Assembly: GCA_002068715.1 (NCBI GenBank)
Contig: MWAR01000232.1
Coordinates: 1 to 5,145, forward strand
Length of the DNA stretch: 5,145 bases
DNA from: a bacterium ADurb.Bin374
GTDB lineage: Bacteria > Riflebacteria > Ozemobacteria > Ozemobacterales > Ozemobacteraceae
Direction of reading: 5' to 3'
Position numbers and translations under genes: made by a program. Under the pieces are notes generated by a model that saw only the letters and a program-made list of their open reading frames with translations, searched no databases and was not told the DNA's origin. This document shows positions 1 to 5,145 of the stretch, one piece after another. Each line of letters opens with the position of its first letter. Positions within the stretch are counted from its first letter, which is position 1.

Positions 1-103
1 GCTCTTCGATTGCCTCGGCGGTGCGGCACGAGTAGCAGCGCCGCGCGGCGAGTGCCACGAGCAGGTCGGGATCGGGGGTGTGCCTGAGCAGGACGAGTTT
101 CAT
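1..103 (-). CDS. thyX: Flavin-dependent thymidylate synthase ThyX, N-terminal fragment cut by the window edge
   Basis: Only the first 34 codons are present; the gene continues past position 1. The visible protein starts MKLVLLRHTPDPDLLVALAA and continues with ARRCYSCRT and an AEAIEE segment. This matches the usual ThyX N-terminus: a first beta strand, a TPDP turn, then a helix ending in AAR-x-CYS. ThyX makes dTMP from dUMP with methylene-tetrahydrofolate as carbon donor and FAD/NADPH as reductant, in place of ThyA, in the cytoplasm. The diagnostic RHRxxSxNExSxRY signature lies outside the window, so the call rests on the N-terminus only. The ATG is preceded by a weak AGGT-type ribosome site. 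It lies 124 nt downstream of rpmE on the same strand with a strong hairpin between them, so it may be the last visible member of the rpmE transcript. Confidence 0.82.
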   Translation of the reverse strand, partial: MKLVLLRHTPDPDLLVALAARRCYSCRTAEAIEE

Positions 104-145
104 GCGCGTGACCTGGCGGCCCCGGGAACTGCACCGGGCGTACCG

Positions 146-181
146 ACACCCGGAAAGGACGTGGAGGACCTTCCCGGGTGT
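146..181 (-). other. 13-bp hairpin between rpmE and thyX
   Basis: Two 13-nt arms at 146-158 and 169-181 are complementary along their full length around a 10-nt loop. The single non-Watson-Crick pair is G-U in the minus-strand RNA but A-C in the plus-strand RNA, which suggests the structure acts in the rpmE-thyX transcript. No T-run follows it, so it is not a standard intrinsic terminator. A processing site, a 3'-end stabiliser for the rpmE message, or an attenuator for thyX are possible. The minus-strand loop contains CCTCC, the anti-Shine-Dalgarno core. Confidence 0.65.
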
Positions 182-227
182 GCGGTGTGACGCTCGCCAA
201 CCTCGCGGCTGACGGGCGGCGGGATGA

Positions 228-530
228 TTACTTCTCGGAGGCGGGGACGCCTTCGGCGGCCGGAGCGGCCTTGGCCTTGGCGGTGCCCTTCTTGGCAGCC
301 TTCTTGGCCTCGGCTTCGGCGGCGGCCTTCTTCTGCTGGTCGATCTTCGCCTGGAAGCGCTCGACGCGGCCGGCGGTGTCGAGGAAGCGCTGCTGGCCGG
401 TGAAGAACGGGTGGCAGGCCGCGCAGACTTCCACCTTCAGCTCCTTCGCCGTCGAGGCGGAGGGGAAGGAATTGCCGCACGCGCAGGTAACGTTGAGCTT
501 GTTGTAGTCGGGATGGATCTTGGCCTTCAT
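228..530 (-). CDS. rpmE: Ribosomal protein bL31 (zinc-binding type) with a long Lys/Ala tail
   Basis: This 100-aa protein is a component of the large ribosomal subunit, where bL31 helps bridge the 50S central protuberance to the 30S head. It opens MKAKIHPDYNKL and carries four cysteines, C16, C18, C36 and C39 (CxC and CxxC), marking the zinc-binding C+ form. The CHPFFTGQQRFLDTAGRVERF segment (39-59) is the family core. Typical bL31 is about 66-75 aa. Here residues 64-100 add a low-complexity tail rich in Lys and Ala (KKAAAEAEAKKAAKKGTAKA...), as seen in some other phyla. The start is well supported: AAGGAG (538-543) sits 7 nt before the ATG. It lies 24 nt downstream of the STAS gene, so it is probably in the same operon although it may also have its own promoter. 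Confidence 0.97.
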   Translation of the reverse strand: MKAKIHPDYNKLNVTCACGNSFPSASTAKELKVEVCAACHPFFTGQQRFLDTAGRVERFQAKIDQQKKAAAEAEAKKAAKKGTAKAKAAPAAEGVPASEK

Positions 531-554
531 GGGATTACTCCTTGCGGTAAATGC

Positions 555-926
555 TCAAAAGTGCTTTGAGGCTTCTTCCAGACTGTCATAGGTCTGGATG
601 ATGTGCTGAAGTTGGATGAGTTTGAAAATGCCGTAGATATACGCGTTGAGATTGATCAGGATCAGGTCGCCACCCGCATCGCGAAGCTTCTTGAGCGAGC
701 CGATGAAGAAGCCGAGACCTGACGAGTCGATATAGTTCATGCGCTCGAGGTCGAGCACGATCTTCACTTTGCCTTCCTGAACGAGGCCGTTGATCCGCTC
801 TTTGGCGAGCGGCAGCGTCCACATGTCCAGGTCGCCGATCAACGAAAGCACGACGAAACCCTTCGAGGCTTCCTTGCGCTCGAACGTCAGCTTCTCTTTG
901 GTCGTTCCGTTCTTCTTGTCGGTCAT
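555..926 (-). CDS. STAS-domain protein, anti-sigma-factor antagonist type
   Basis: This 123-aa soluble protein is a single STAS domain of the SpoIIAA/RsbV kind. After a polar N-terminal stretch (1-13) come the first strands (VVLSLIGDLDM, 25-35) and then KIVLDLERMNYIDSSGLGFFIG (55-76). That last segment holds the conserved Asp-Ser-Ser-Gly loop (67-70); by analogy with SpoIIAA, Ser69 would be the residue phosphorylated by a partner-switching kinase. Family members bind an anti-sigma kinase when unphosphorylated and release its target. No RsbW-like kinase or PP2C phosphatase is in the window, so the partner is unknown. It could instead be a structural STAS module or act on another regulator. GGAGGGG lies 5 nt before the ATG. 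It sits 48 nt after the ComFB-type gene and 24 nt before rpmE, all on one strand. Confidence 0.92.
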   Translation of the reverse strand: MTDKKNGTTKEKLTFERKEASKGFVVLSLIGDLDMWTLPLAKERINGLVQEGKVKIVLDLERMNYIDSSGLGFFIGSLKKLRDAGGDLILINLNAYIYGIFKLIQLQHIIQTYDSLEEASKHF

Positions 927-974
927 TGGTTCCCCTCCACGTAAGTTGTTTGACCCTTCCGGGCCATTCCCGGC

Positions 975-1247
975 TCAGTGCCGGGGGCGACCTCGGACTA
1001 TTTCGATGGCCCGATAGACCGCCATCATGATATCAGCTTTCCACTGACTTGACTCCAAGTCTACATTTGTAACAGCTTCTCCCAATAATGTCACGACATA
1101 TCGTGAGGGAAGTGTGTTCAATGCGAGGGCGATGATGTCGCTTTTGCACCGCTCGCAGGCGCAGGCGCTTTTCTGACGGCTCAATGCCTCGTTGACAGCC
1201 TGCTCCACCATCACTTCCATTCTGTTTATCATTTTGACCGATGCCAT
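975..1247 (-). CDS. ComFB-family (late competence development) small protein
   Basis: This 90-aa protein has the ComFB family layout. An N-terminal helix NRMEVMVEQAVNEAL (8-22) is followed by a CxCxxC cluster (C29, C31, C34), then KSDIIALALNTLPSRYVVT (35-53), the most conserved part of the family, and a C-terminal helix (KADIMMAVYRAIEIVRG). The family is named from the Bacillus subtilis comF operon, where its role is unclear. Cyanobacterial members have been reported as c-di-GMP receptors; whether this one binds the nucleotide is inference. The start is the least certain in the cluster: the best ribosome site, GAGGG at 1260-1264, is 12 nt upstream, and later Met codons (6, 10, 13) have nothing better. 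It starts 23 nt after the sigma-54 activator stop, suggesting cotranscription. Confidence 0.88.
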   Translation of the reverse strand: MASVKMINRMEVMVEQAVNEALSRQKSACACERCKSDIIALALNTLPSRYVVTLLGEAVTNVDLESSQWKADIMMAVYRAIEIVRGRPRH

Positions 1248-1270
1248 GTTATGTCAGTACCCTCGTTCCG

Positions 1271-2215
<945 letters not shown>

Positions 2216-2238
2216 GATCAAACCCGCGAAAGATCGTC

Positions 2239-2255
2239 ACCCCTTCAGAAGGGAT
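2239..2255 (-). other. Small hairpin between tRNA-Thr and the sigma-54 activator
   Basis: A 7-bp stem (2239-2245 with 2249-2255, one G-U pair in the minus-strand RNA) closes a 3-nt loop in the 46-nt gap between the tRNA 3' end and the activator start. No U-tract follows it in the transcript, so it is not a normal terminator. It includes AAGGGGT, which resembles a ribosome site but lies about 24 nt before the ATG. It may be a processing or stability element, or chance. Confidence 0.35.
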
Positions 2256-2261
2256 AAAGAA

Positions 2262-2333
<72 letters not shown>

Positions 2334-2356
2334 AAACAGTCGGAAAGACGGTGAAT

Positions 2357-2385
2357 ATCCTACCACAGCCCCTGTGGCGTGTCAA
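2357..2385 (-). promoter_or_regulatory. Sigma-70-type promoter of tRNA-Thr with an inverted repeat in the spacer
   Basis: On the minus strand a consensus -35 box TTGACA (2380-2385) is followed by a 17-nt spacer and a -10 box TAGGAT (2357-2362, 4 of 6 consensus bases). The predicted start near 2350 gives a leader of about 17 nt before the mature tRNA. The spacer contains the perfect inverted repeat CCACAG-CCC-CTGTGG (2363-2377), which sits where a repressor or spacer-remodelling activator would bind. Confidence 0.75.
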
Positions 2386-2596
2386 TAAAATCGCAGAAAT
2401 TTCCCCGGAAAAATTCCGCACCTCGCCTGCGCCGGCAGACGGACTCCCGATGAACGGGGTACCCGATTCCGTTTTCGAGGGCGGACTCCGGCCCCGTTGC
2501 TTCGCCACCGGGTAATTTGGCTATCGAGATGTGGGGGCGCAGCGCAATGCGTCCGGAATGCACTTGAAATACCAGTGATATATTGATGCATTCACA

Positions 2597-2625
2597 CTGA
2601 CGCCATCCTCCCTGTGAACTATAAT
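2597..2625 (+). promoter_or_regulatory. Sigma-70-type promoter for the membrane-protein gene
   Basis: CTGACG (2597-2602, 4 of 6 matches to TTGACA), a 17-nt spacer, then a perfect TATAAT (2620-2625). Transcription would start near 2632, giving a leader of about 80 nt before the ATG at 2715. It reads away from the tRNA promoter, so the two are divergent. Confidence 0.6.
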
Positions 2626-2652
2626 CAACAGTATGCTCCCATTCGGCATTCG

Positions 2653-2662
2653 GAGTATACTC
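2653..2662. promoter_or_regulatory. Perfect 10-bp palindrome in the membrane-gene leader
   Basis: GAGTATACTC is a perfect palindrome about 20 nt downstream of the predicted transcription start and 52 nt before the ATG. It could be an operator. It also contains TATACT, which could be a second -10 box, although no -35 box fits 17 nt upstream. Palindromes this short arise by chance, so the call is weak. Confidence 0.3.
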
Positions 2663-2714
2663 AACGCAAAAGACAATGCAGACATCATGGTTCATCGAGT
2701 GAGAAGGAGTCGCC

Positions 2715-3881
2715 ATGAAACTTCCCTTTCGTGATCTTCCCTTTCCTGTTCGCGACGAACTCCTGGCCGCCCTGCGCGGTGGCCGCTCGAAGACCTGGTA
2801 TGTGCGGATCTACGAAGATCTCGTCTGGCACAAGGCCGTGTCGGCGATCGGCCTGGGCGGCCTGCTTCTCGGCGGCGTGTTCGTCGTCGCGGGTGTCGAG
2901 CGCGAACTCTACGGTGGCTGGGCCGGCGTGATGATCGCCGTTTCCATGCTCGGATCCTGGCTGATCCTGACGGGAAGATATCTGCTGCATCTTCACCACC
3001 ATCGGCAGGTGCCCCGCTCGGTCGTCACCACGCCATATATCGTAGCATATATGAAGAGCGAGGATGACCTTGCGGAGGTCTATCCGATCGCCGACATCCG
3101 GAAGGCAACCGTCACGATCTATGAGCATCGGAATAAAAAGACCGGCTACAGATGGCATGAACACCGCCTGGCCTTCAAGGCCGGTTCCGAGTTCATCTGC
3201 TGGAGTTCCATCGAGGGCGATCTGCTCTTCGACTACCTCCAGCGTGTCGCCGGCCTGGAACGCGATTCCGACGCACCTCCGCGCGGTCCCGCATCTTCGG
3301 ACGAATCCGACACGAGCGCCGCCTGGCCCGCCCTTCTCGCCGAAGCAGCCGCCCGCCCTGCTTCCCCGCTTCCCCGCCGCTGGCCCCTCGCGATGCAACT
3401 CGGCCTGCTGGTCGGTCTTCTTGCATGGCTTCTCCAGATGCTTCTGACGGAACACGACCTCTGGCATGATGTGAACGCGTATCCGACGAGCCACCAGTGT
3501 TACCGATATGCTTTTCATTCCCCCTTGGGGTGGCACAAGGACAAGGCGTTCGACGAACTGTGGGCCAGGCGCCTCTTCGAGGAAGCACTCTCCGCCCGCA
3601 TGCCGGGCCCGTCGGGAAACCCCTCCGAAATGTCCCTCTGGAAAGCCAAAACCGCCATCGAAGAATACCTGCGCCTGATGCCGGATGGCGCGTATCGGGC
3701 CGACATCGCCTCCCTCAACGACGACATCTCCTGGGCCTGGACCGAGTCGAATGGCCGCCAGCCCCGCGACATCGCCTTCTACCTCGACGACTTCCCCGCC
3801 GGCCTCCACGCCACCGAAGCCCGCCGCCTTCTCACTCCTGCGGAGCATTCTCCCGGAAACGGCCAACAAAATAGGAATTAA
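2715..3881 (+). CDS. Membrane protein of unknown function with three extracytoplasmic Y-x4-P-x-G-x-H repeats
   Basis: I do not recognise a named family for this 388-aa protein. Three hydrophobic segments are clear: about 43-61, 70-91 and 225-245. By the positive-inside rule the N-terminus and the loop 92-222 are cytoplasmic, and residues 246-388 are extracytoplasmic. The cytoplasmic loop has a beta-rich part (103-180, including ADIRKATVTIYEH and HRLAFKAGSEFICWSS), loosely like a small PH-type fold, then a Pro/Ala/Ser-rich linker (185-222). The C-terminal part holds three copies of Y-x4-P-x-G-x-[HY]-x3-[AI], anchored at Y265, Y318 and Y356, resembling the helical repeats of YbgF- and TPR-type envelope proteins. 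The start is supported by AAGGAG (2704-2709) 5 nt before the ATG and by an upstream promoter. Function cannot be assigned; an envelope scaffold or signalling role is only a guess. Confidence 0.9.
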   Translation: MKLPFRDLPFPVRDELLAALRGGRSKTWYVRIYEDLVWHKAVSAIGLGGLLLGGVFVVAGVERELYGGWAGVMIAVSMLGSWLILTGRYLLHLHHHRQVPRSVVTTPYIVAYMKSEDDLAEVYPIADIRKATVTIYEHRNKKTGYRWHEHRLAFKAGSEFICWSSIEGDLLFDYLQRVAGLERDSDAPPRGPASSDESDTSAAWPALLAEAAARPASPLPRRWPLAMQLGLLVGLLAWLLQMLLTEHDLWHDVNAYPTSHQCYRYAFHSPLGWHKDKAFDELWARRLFEEALSARMPGPSGNPSEMSLWKAKTAIEEYLRLMPDGAYRADIASLNDDISWAWTESNGRQPRDIAFYLDDFPAGLHATEARRLLTPAEHSPGNGQQNRN

Positions 3882-3949
3882 TATATAAACACCTCGTTCG
3901 CGCGTTGCAGGCTTCTGAGCTGCTGAGAGCCCGGCCAAAGACGAAATGG

Positions 3950-3991
3950 TTTTCATGCAAAATGTGGACGAAGCGTTCGTCCGCATGAAAA
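3950..3991. repeat. 42-nt imperfect palindrome with 16-bp arms
   Basis: The right arm TTCGTCCGCATGAAAA (3976-3991) is contiguous. The left arm is the exact complement but split: TTTTCATGC (3950-3958), a 7-nt insertion (3959-3965), then GGACGAA (3966-3972). The loop is GCG. All 16 pairs are Watson-Crick, and the inner right arm can alternatively pair with the insertion to give an 11-bp stem with one G-U in RNA. No T-run follows, so it is not a typical terminator. It resembles a REP-like element or a relic of a small mobile repeat. Confidence 0.6.
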
Positions 3992-4088
3992 AGCATATAA
4001 GCCGGCTCAAGGACGGCTGGGATTAACCCGAACCGATCAACCTGGCGGTGAAGTTCACGTTCCGGGCGTAACAAACGGCCTGCCCTTT

Positions 4089-4104
4089 CCCTTCACCCGA
4101 AGGG
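4089..4104. other. Small hairpin, possible weak transcript end
   Basis: CCCTTC (4089-4094) pairs with GAAGGG (4099-4104) around ACCC. An overlapping alternative pairs CACCC with GGGTG. No T-tract follows, so a terminator role is doubtful, though it is the only compact hairpin near the end of the membrane-protein transcript apart from the large dyad. Confidence 0.25.
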
Positions 4105-4132
4105 TGTGTGGGTGTTATCGTGGTGTCGGCTG

Positions 4133-4161
4133 TTCATGCAGAACGCTTCGTTCGTCGTCAT
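4133..4161. repeat. Diverged second copy of the 3950 dyad
   Basis: It begins with the same TTCATGCA as 3952-3959 and ends with CGTTCGTC plus a CAT, like 3974-3986. After the shared TTCATGC, and ignoring the 7-nt insertion of the first copy, 15 of 21 aligned bases match. It has its own small dyad, GAACG-CTT-CGTTC (4141-4153). The spacing between copies is about 180 nt. Confidence 0.4.
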
Positions 4162-4202
4162 AATGGCGATGTGTAGTTCAGACAATCGATCGGAGGCGGG
4201 AT

Positions 4203-4514
4203 ATGCGCTGGTGGTTGCGGCTTCAGATGGGGTGGGGGCTGTGCGGGCAGGCGATCAACATGGTGATGCTCTCGTCGGCGCTGTCGCCGACCATCGGTAA
4301 ATTTTTAAATTGTCGGGCCATCTACCCGGCTCTGCTTCTGCCTCCGCTGATCGTGACGTTCCTGCTGACCATCGGCTATCTGATGGACAAATGGCGCTGG
4401 ATGCAGCGCCAGGATGCCCAGCAACGGATGCGGTCCGTCACGTGGCAGGAGTTGTTCGACAGGCTCGACAAACTCGAGCGTCTGCTGTCGGATCGGGCCG
4501 GCGAAGCGAAATGA
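4203..4514 (+). CDS. Small membrane protein of unknown function
   Basis: This 103-aa product is not a recognised family. It starts MRWWLRLQMGWGLCGQAINM, a moderately hydrophobic, Trp-rich segment (3-28) that may be a first membrane helix. A clear transmembrane helix follows at about 40-61 (YPALLLPPLIVTFLLTIGYLM), then a charged amphipathic tail (62-103, KWRWMQRQDAQQRMR... and LFDRLDKLERLLSD) with heptad-like leucines that could form a short coiled coil. The positive charges after the helix place the tail in the cytoplasm. The start is well supported: GGAGG (4192-4196) lies 6 nt before the ATG. It stands alone between two untranslated gaps and may be cotranscribed with the upstream membrane-protein gene, but no promoter or terminator settles this. 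The stop overlaps a 14-codon ATG frame that is probably meaningless. Confidence 0.8.
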   Translation: MRWWLRLQMGWGLCGQAINMVMLSSALSPTIGKFLNCRAIYPALLLPPLIVTFLLTIGYLMDKWRWMQRQDAQQRMRSVTWQELFDRLDKLERLLSDRAGEAK

Positions 4515-4630
4515 TGTGGATGAGCGAGAAAAAAGGGTGCGCAATATTCCCGTAAAGCCTCATGAAGAGCGAGTTTGATAGTGTGGCTTGCATTTCTCTG
4601 AATTGTGCGAGACAATATCATATAGAAGTG

Positions 4631-4666
4631 CTCCGACATTGGGGTCGGTCTGCCGGTCCGTCGGAG
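4631..4666 (+). promoter_or_regulatory. Structured 5' leader hairpin of the RRM-protein gene
   Basis: A two-part hairpin lies just upstream of the ribosome site. The outer stem is CTCCGAC (4631-4637) with GTCGGAG (4660-4666), 7 perfect pairs. After a 4-nt bulge, an inner stem pairs 4642-4648 with 4653-4659 (two G-U pairs) around a TCTG loop. It ends 14 nt before the GGAGG. AT-rich boxes at 4616-4626 (TATCAT, TATAGA) could place a transcription start right at the foot of the hairpin, although no good -35 is seen. The position suits post-transcriptional or autogenous control. Confidence 0.5.
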
Positions 4667-4691
4667 ATAGATTTGGTCCTGGAGGAATCAC

Positions 4692-4955
4692 ATGTCCGTT
4701 AAGGTTTTCGTTGGTAACCTGCCCTTCTCTTGCGACGATGCGAAGCTCAAGACCGAGTTCTCCCCCTACGGGAACGTCGAGTCCGCCCGCGTCGTGACCG
4801 ACAAGCACACCGGTCGCTCCCGCGGATACGGTTTTGTCGAGTTCTCGGATCAGGCTTCCGCCGAAGCTTCCATCCAGGGCAAGAACAACCAGCAGATGGA
4901 CGGTCGGCCCCTCACCGTCAGCCTGGCCAAGACCCAGGGCGGCGAGCGCATCTAA
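4692..4955 (+). CDS. Single-domain RRM RNA-binding protein
   Basis: This 87-aa protein is one RNA recognition motif and little else. RNP2 is VFVGNL (5-10) and RNP1 is RGYGFVEF (44-51). The RNA-stacking aromatics are F6, Y46 and F48. The fold order is complete: strand 1 (3-9), helix 1 (DDAKLKTEFSPYG, 15-27), strands 2-3 (29-35 and 46-51), helix 2 (ASAEASIQGKN), and strand 4 (PLTVSLAK). Only about seven residues follow the domain, so the glycine-rich tail of some cyanobacterial cold-induced Rbp proteins is missing. Such bacterial RRM proteins bind single-stranded RNA in the cytoplasm and often respond to cold; the target here is unknown. GGAGG (4681-4685) is 6 nt before the ATG. The gene is monocistronic in appearance: structured leader before, strong terminator after. 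Confidence 0.96.
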   Translation: MSVKVFVGNLPFSCDDAKLKTEFSPYGNVESARVVTDKHTGRSRGYGFVEFSDQASAEASIQGKNNQQMDGRPLTVSLAKTQGGERI

Positions 4956-4966
4956 GCGTTTTTTCC

Positions 4967-4999
4967 AAAGCCGGAGGCGAACCCCGTCTCCGGCTTTTT
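4967..4999 (+). terminator. Intrinsic terminator of the RRM-protein gene
   Basis: AAAGCCGGAG (4967-4976) pairs perfectly with CTCCGGCTTT (4988-4997) around an 11-nt loop. The right arm runs into five T residues (4995-4999). It starts 11 nt after the stop codon. The T-tract is on the plus strand only, so it terminates the RRM transcript. Confidence 0.92.
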
Positions 5000-5048
5000 G
5001 CTGCCCGCGAACCAAAGGCCTCGGTATGGAAACCTAAGGCCGTTTCAC

Positions 5049-5083
5049 CACAGAGACACGGAGACGCAGAGGATTCACGGAGA
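5049..5083. repeat. Degenerate 8-mer tandem repeat, likely edge of a dispersed repeat
   Basis: CACAGAGA (5049-5056), CACGGAGA (5057-5064) and CGCAGAGG (5065-5072) run head to tail, followed after ATT by another CACGGAGA (5076-5083). The unit is CRCRGAGR. CCACAGAGACACGGAGA-type strings are familiar as dispersed non-coding repeats in several bacterial phyla; that is recognition from memory, not a search result. No gene is seen between the terminator and the window end. Confidence 0.55.
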
Positions 5084-5145
5084 TGACGATAGTGTATTCC
5101 ATCAAATTTTGTGTCGTCAATCGCATGTGCGCCTGTAGGGGCGGG

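Larger units (their letters stand above)
2334..2714. other. 381-nt intergenic region with divergent promoters, no convincing gene
   Basis: This gap separates the minus-strand tRNA operon from the plus-strand membrane-protein gene. It contains the tRNA promoter (2357-2385), a plus-strand promoter (2597-2625) and a short palindrome (2653-2662). The part after about 2540 is visibly richer in A and T than the flanking genes, as expected for regulatory DNA. A minus-strand frame of 118 codons crosses the region but is judged spurious. The stretch from about 2390 to 2590 is otherwise unexplained. Confidence 0.7.
3882..4202. other. 321-nt intergenic region with dyad repeats, no convincing gene
   Basis: No frame with good coding character is present. 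The region holds a strong 42-nt dyad (3950-3991), a small hairpin (4089-4104), and a diverged copy of the dyad (4133-4161). A CATAAT box at 4159-4164 could be a -10 for the next gene but no acceptable -35 accompanies it. A 26-codon frame at 3946-4026 runs through the dyad and is not believed. Confidence 0.65.

Noticed and set aside
959..973. 5-bp hairpin CCGGG-N5-CCCGG next to the ComFB-type gene stop
   Set aside because: Too short and without a T-tract to call a terminator; expected by chance in GC-rich DNA.
2685..4010. 441-codon minus-strand open frame opposite the membrane-protein gene
   Set aside because: It is the antisense shadow of a GC-rich gene. The plus-strand gene has a ribosome site, a promoter and sensible membrane topology; the shadow shows no recognisable domain and no ribosome site.
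3946..4026. 26-codon plus-strand frame starting MVFMQNVDEAFVRMKK
   Set aside because: It has no ribosome site and most of it is the 42-nt dyad, which explains the openness. No family resemblance that can be defended.
4511..4555. 14-codon frame overlapping the stop of the small membrane protein by ATGA
   Set aside because: Start-stop overlap looks like translational coupling, but the frame is too short and has no recognisable content.
4584..4600. Possible sigma-54 -24/-12 promoter (TGGCTTG...) upstream of the RRM gene
   Set aside because: The GC of the -12 element is missing at the required spacing. No acceptable -24/-12 site was found in the intergenic regions I checked.
4560..5015. 151-codon minus-strand frame opposite the RRM gene
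   Set aside because: It runs antisense through the RRM gene and through its terminator hairpin; the RRM product is unambiguous.

Overview
The window comes from a GC-rich bacterial chromosome. Its lineage cannot be fixed from sequence alone. ThyX, a zinc-type bL31, a ComFB protein, a STAS protein, a sigma-54 activator and a single-domain bacterial RRM protein fit a Gram-negative-type or cyanobacterial/deltaproteobacterial-like lineage, possibly an uncultivated phylum. There is no transposase, integrase, phage gene or CRISPR array. The contents look like ordinary chromosome plus lineage-specific accessory genes.

Left half (about 1-2385), all on the minus strand. Read in the direction of transcription: a strong sigma-70-type promoter with a perfect inverted repeat in its spacer, tRNA-Thr(CGT), a sigma-54 activator (AAA+ plus Fis-type HTH, no sensory domain), a ComFB-family protein, a single-domain STAS protein with the phosphorylatable DSSG motif, ribosomal protein bL31 (rpmE) with a Lys/Ala-rich tail, a 13-bp hairpin, and the first 34 codons of thyX running off the left edge. 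Gaps between the four middle coding genes are only 24-55 nt and no terminator is visible, so they are probably one operon. The three regulators form a compact signalling cassette: ComFB (reported to bind c-di-GMP in cyanobacteria), STAS (partner switching) and an activator that must be controlled in trans.

Middle (2334-4202). A 381-nt gap holds the divergent promoters. It is followed on the plus strand by a 388-aa membrane protein of unknown function, with three transmembrane helices and an extracytoplasmic C-terminus carrying three copies of a Y-x4-P-x-G-x-[HY]-x3-[AI] motif. After it lies a 321-nt gap with no convincing gene but with a 42-nt dyad (16-bp arms, 7-nt bulge) and a diverged second copy about 180 nt further on.

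Right (4203-5145), plus strand. A 103-aa membrane protein of unknown function is followed by an 87-aa RRM RNA-binding protein with a structured 5' leader and a clear intrinsic terminator. Beyond it are a short degenerate 8-mer repeat and a G-rich tail that look like the edges of dispersed intergenic repeats.
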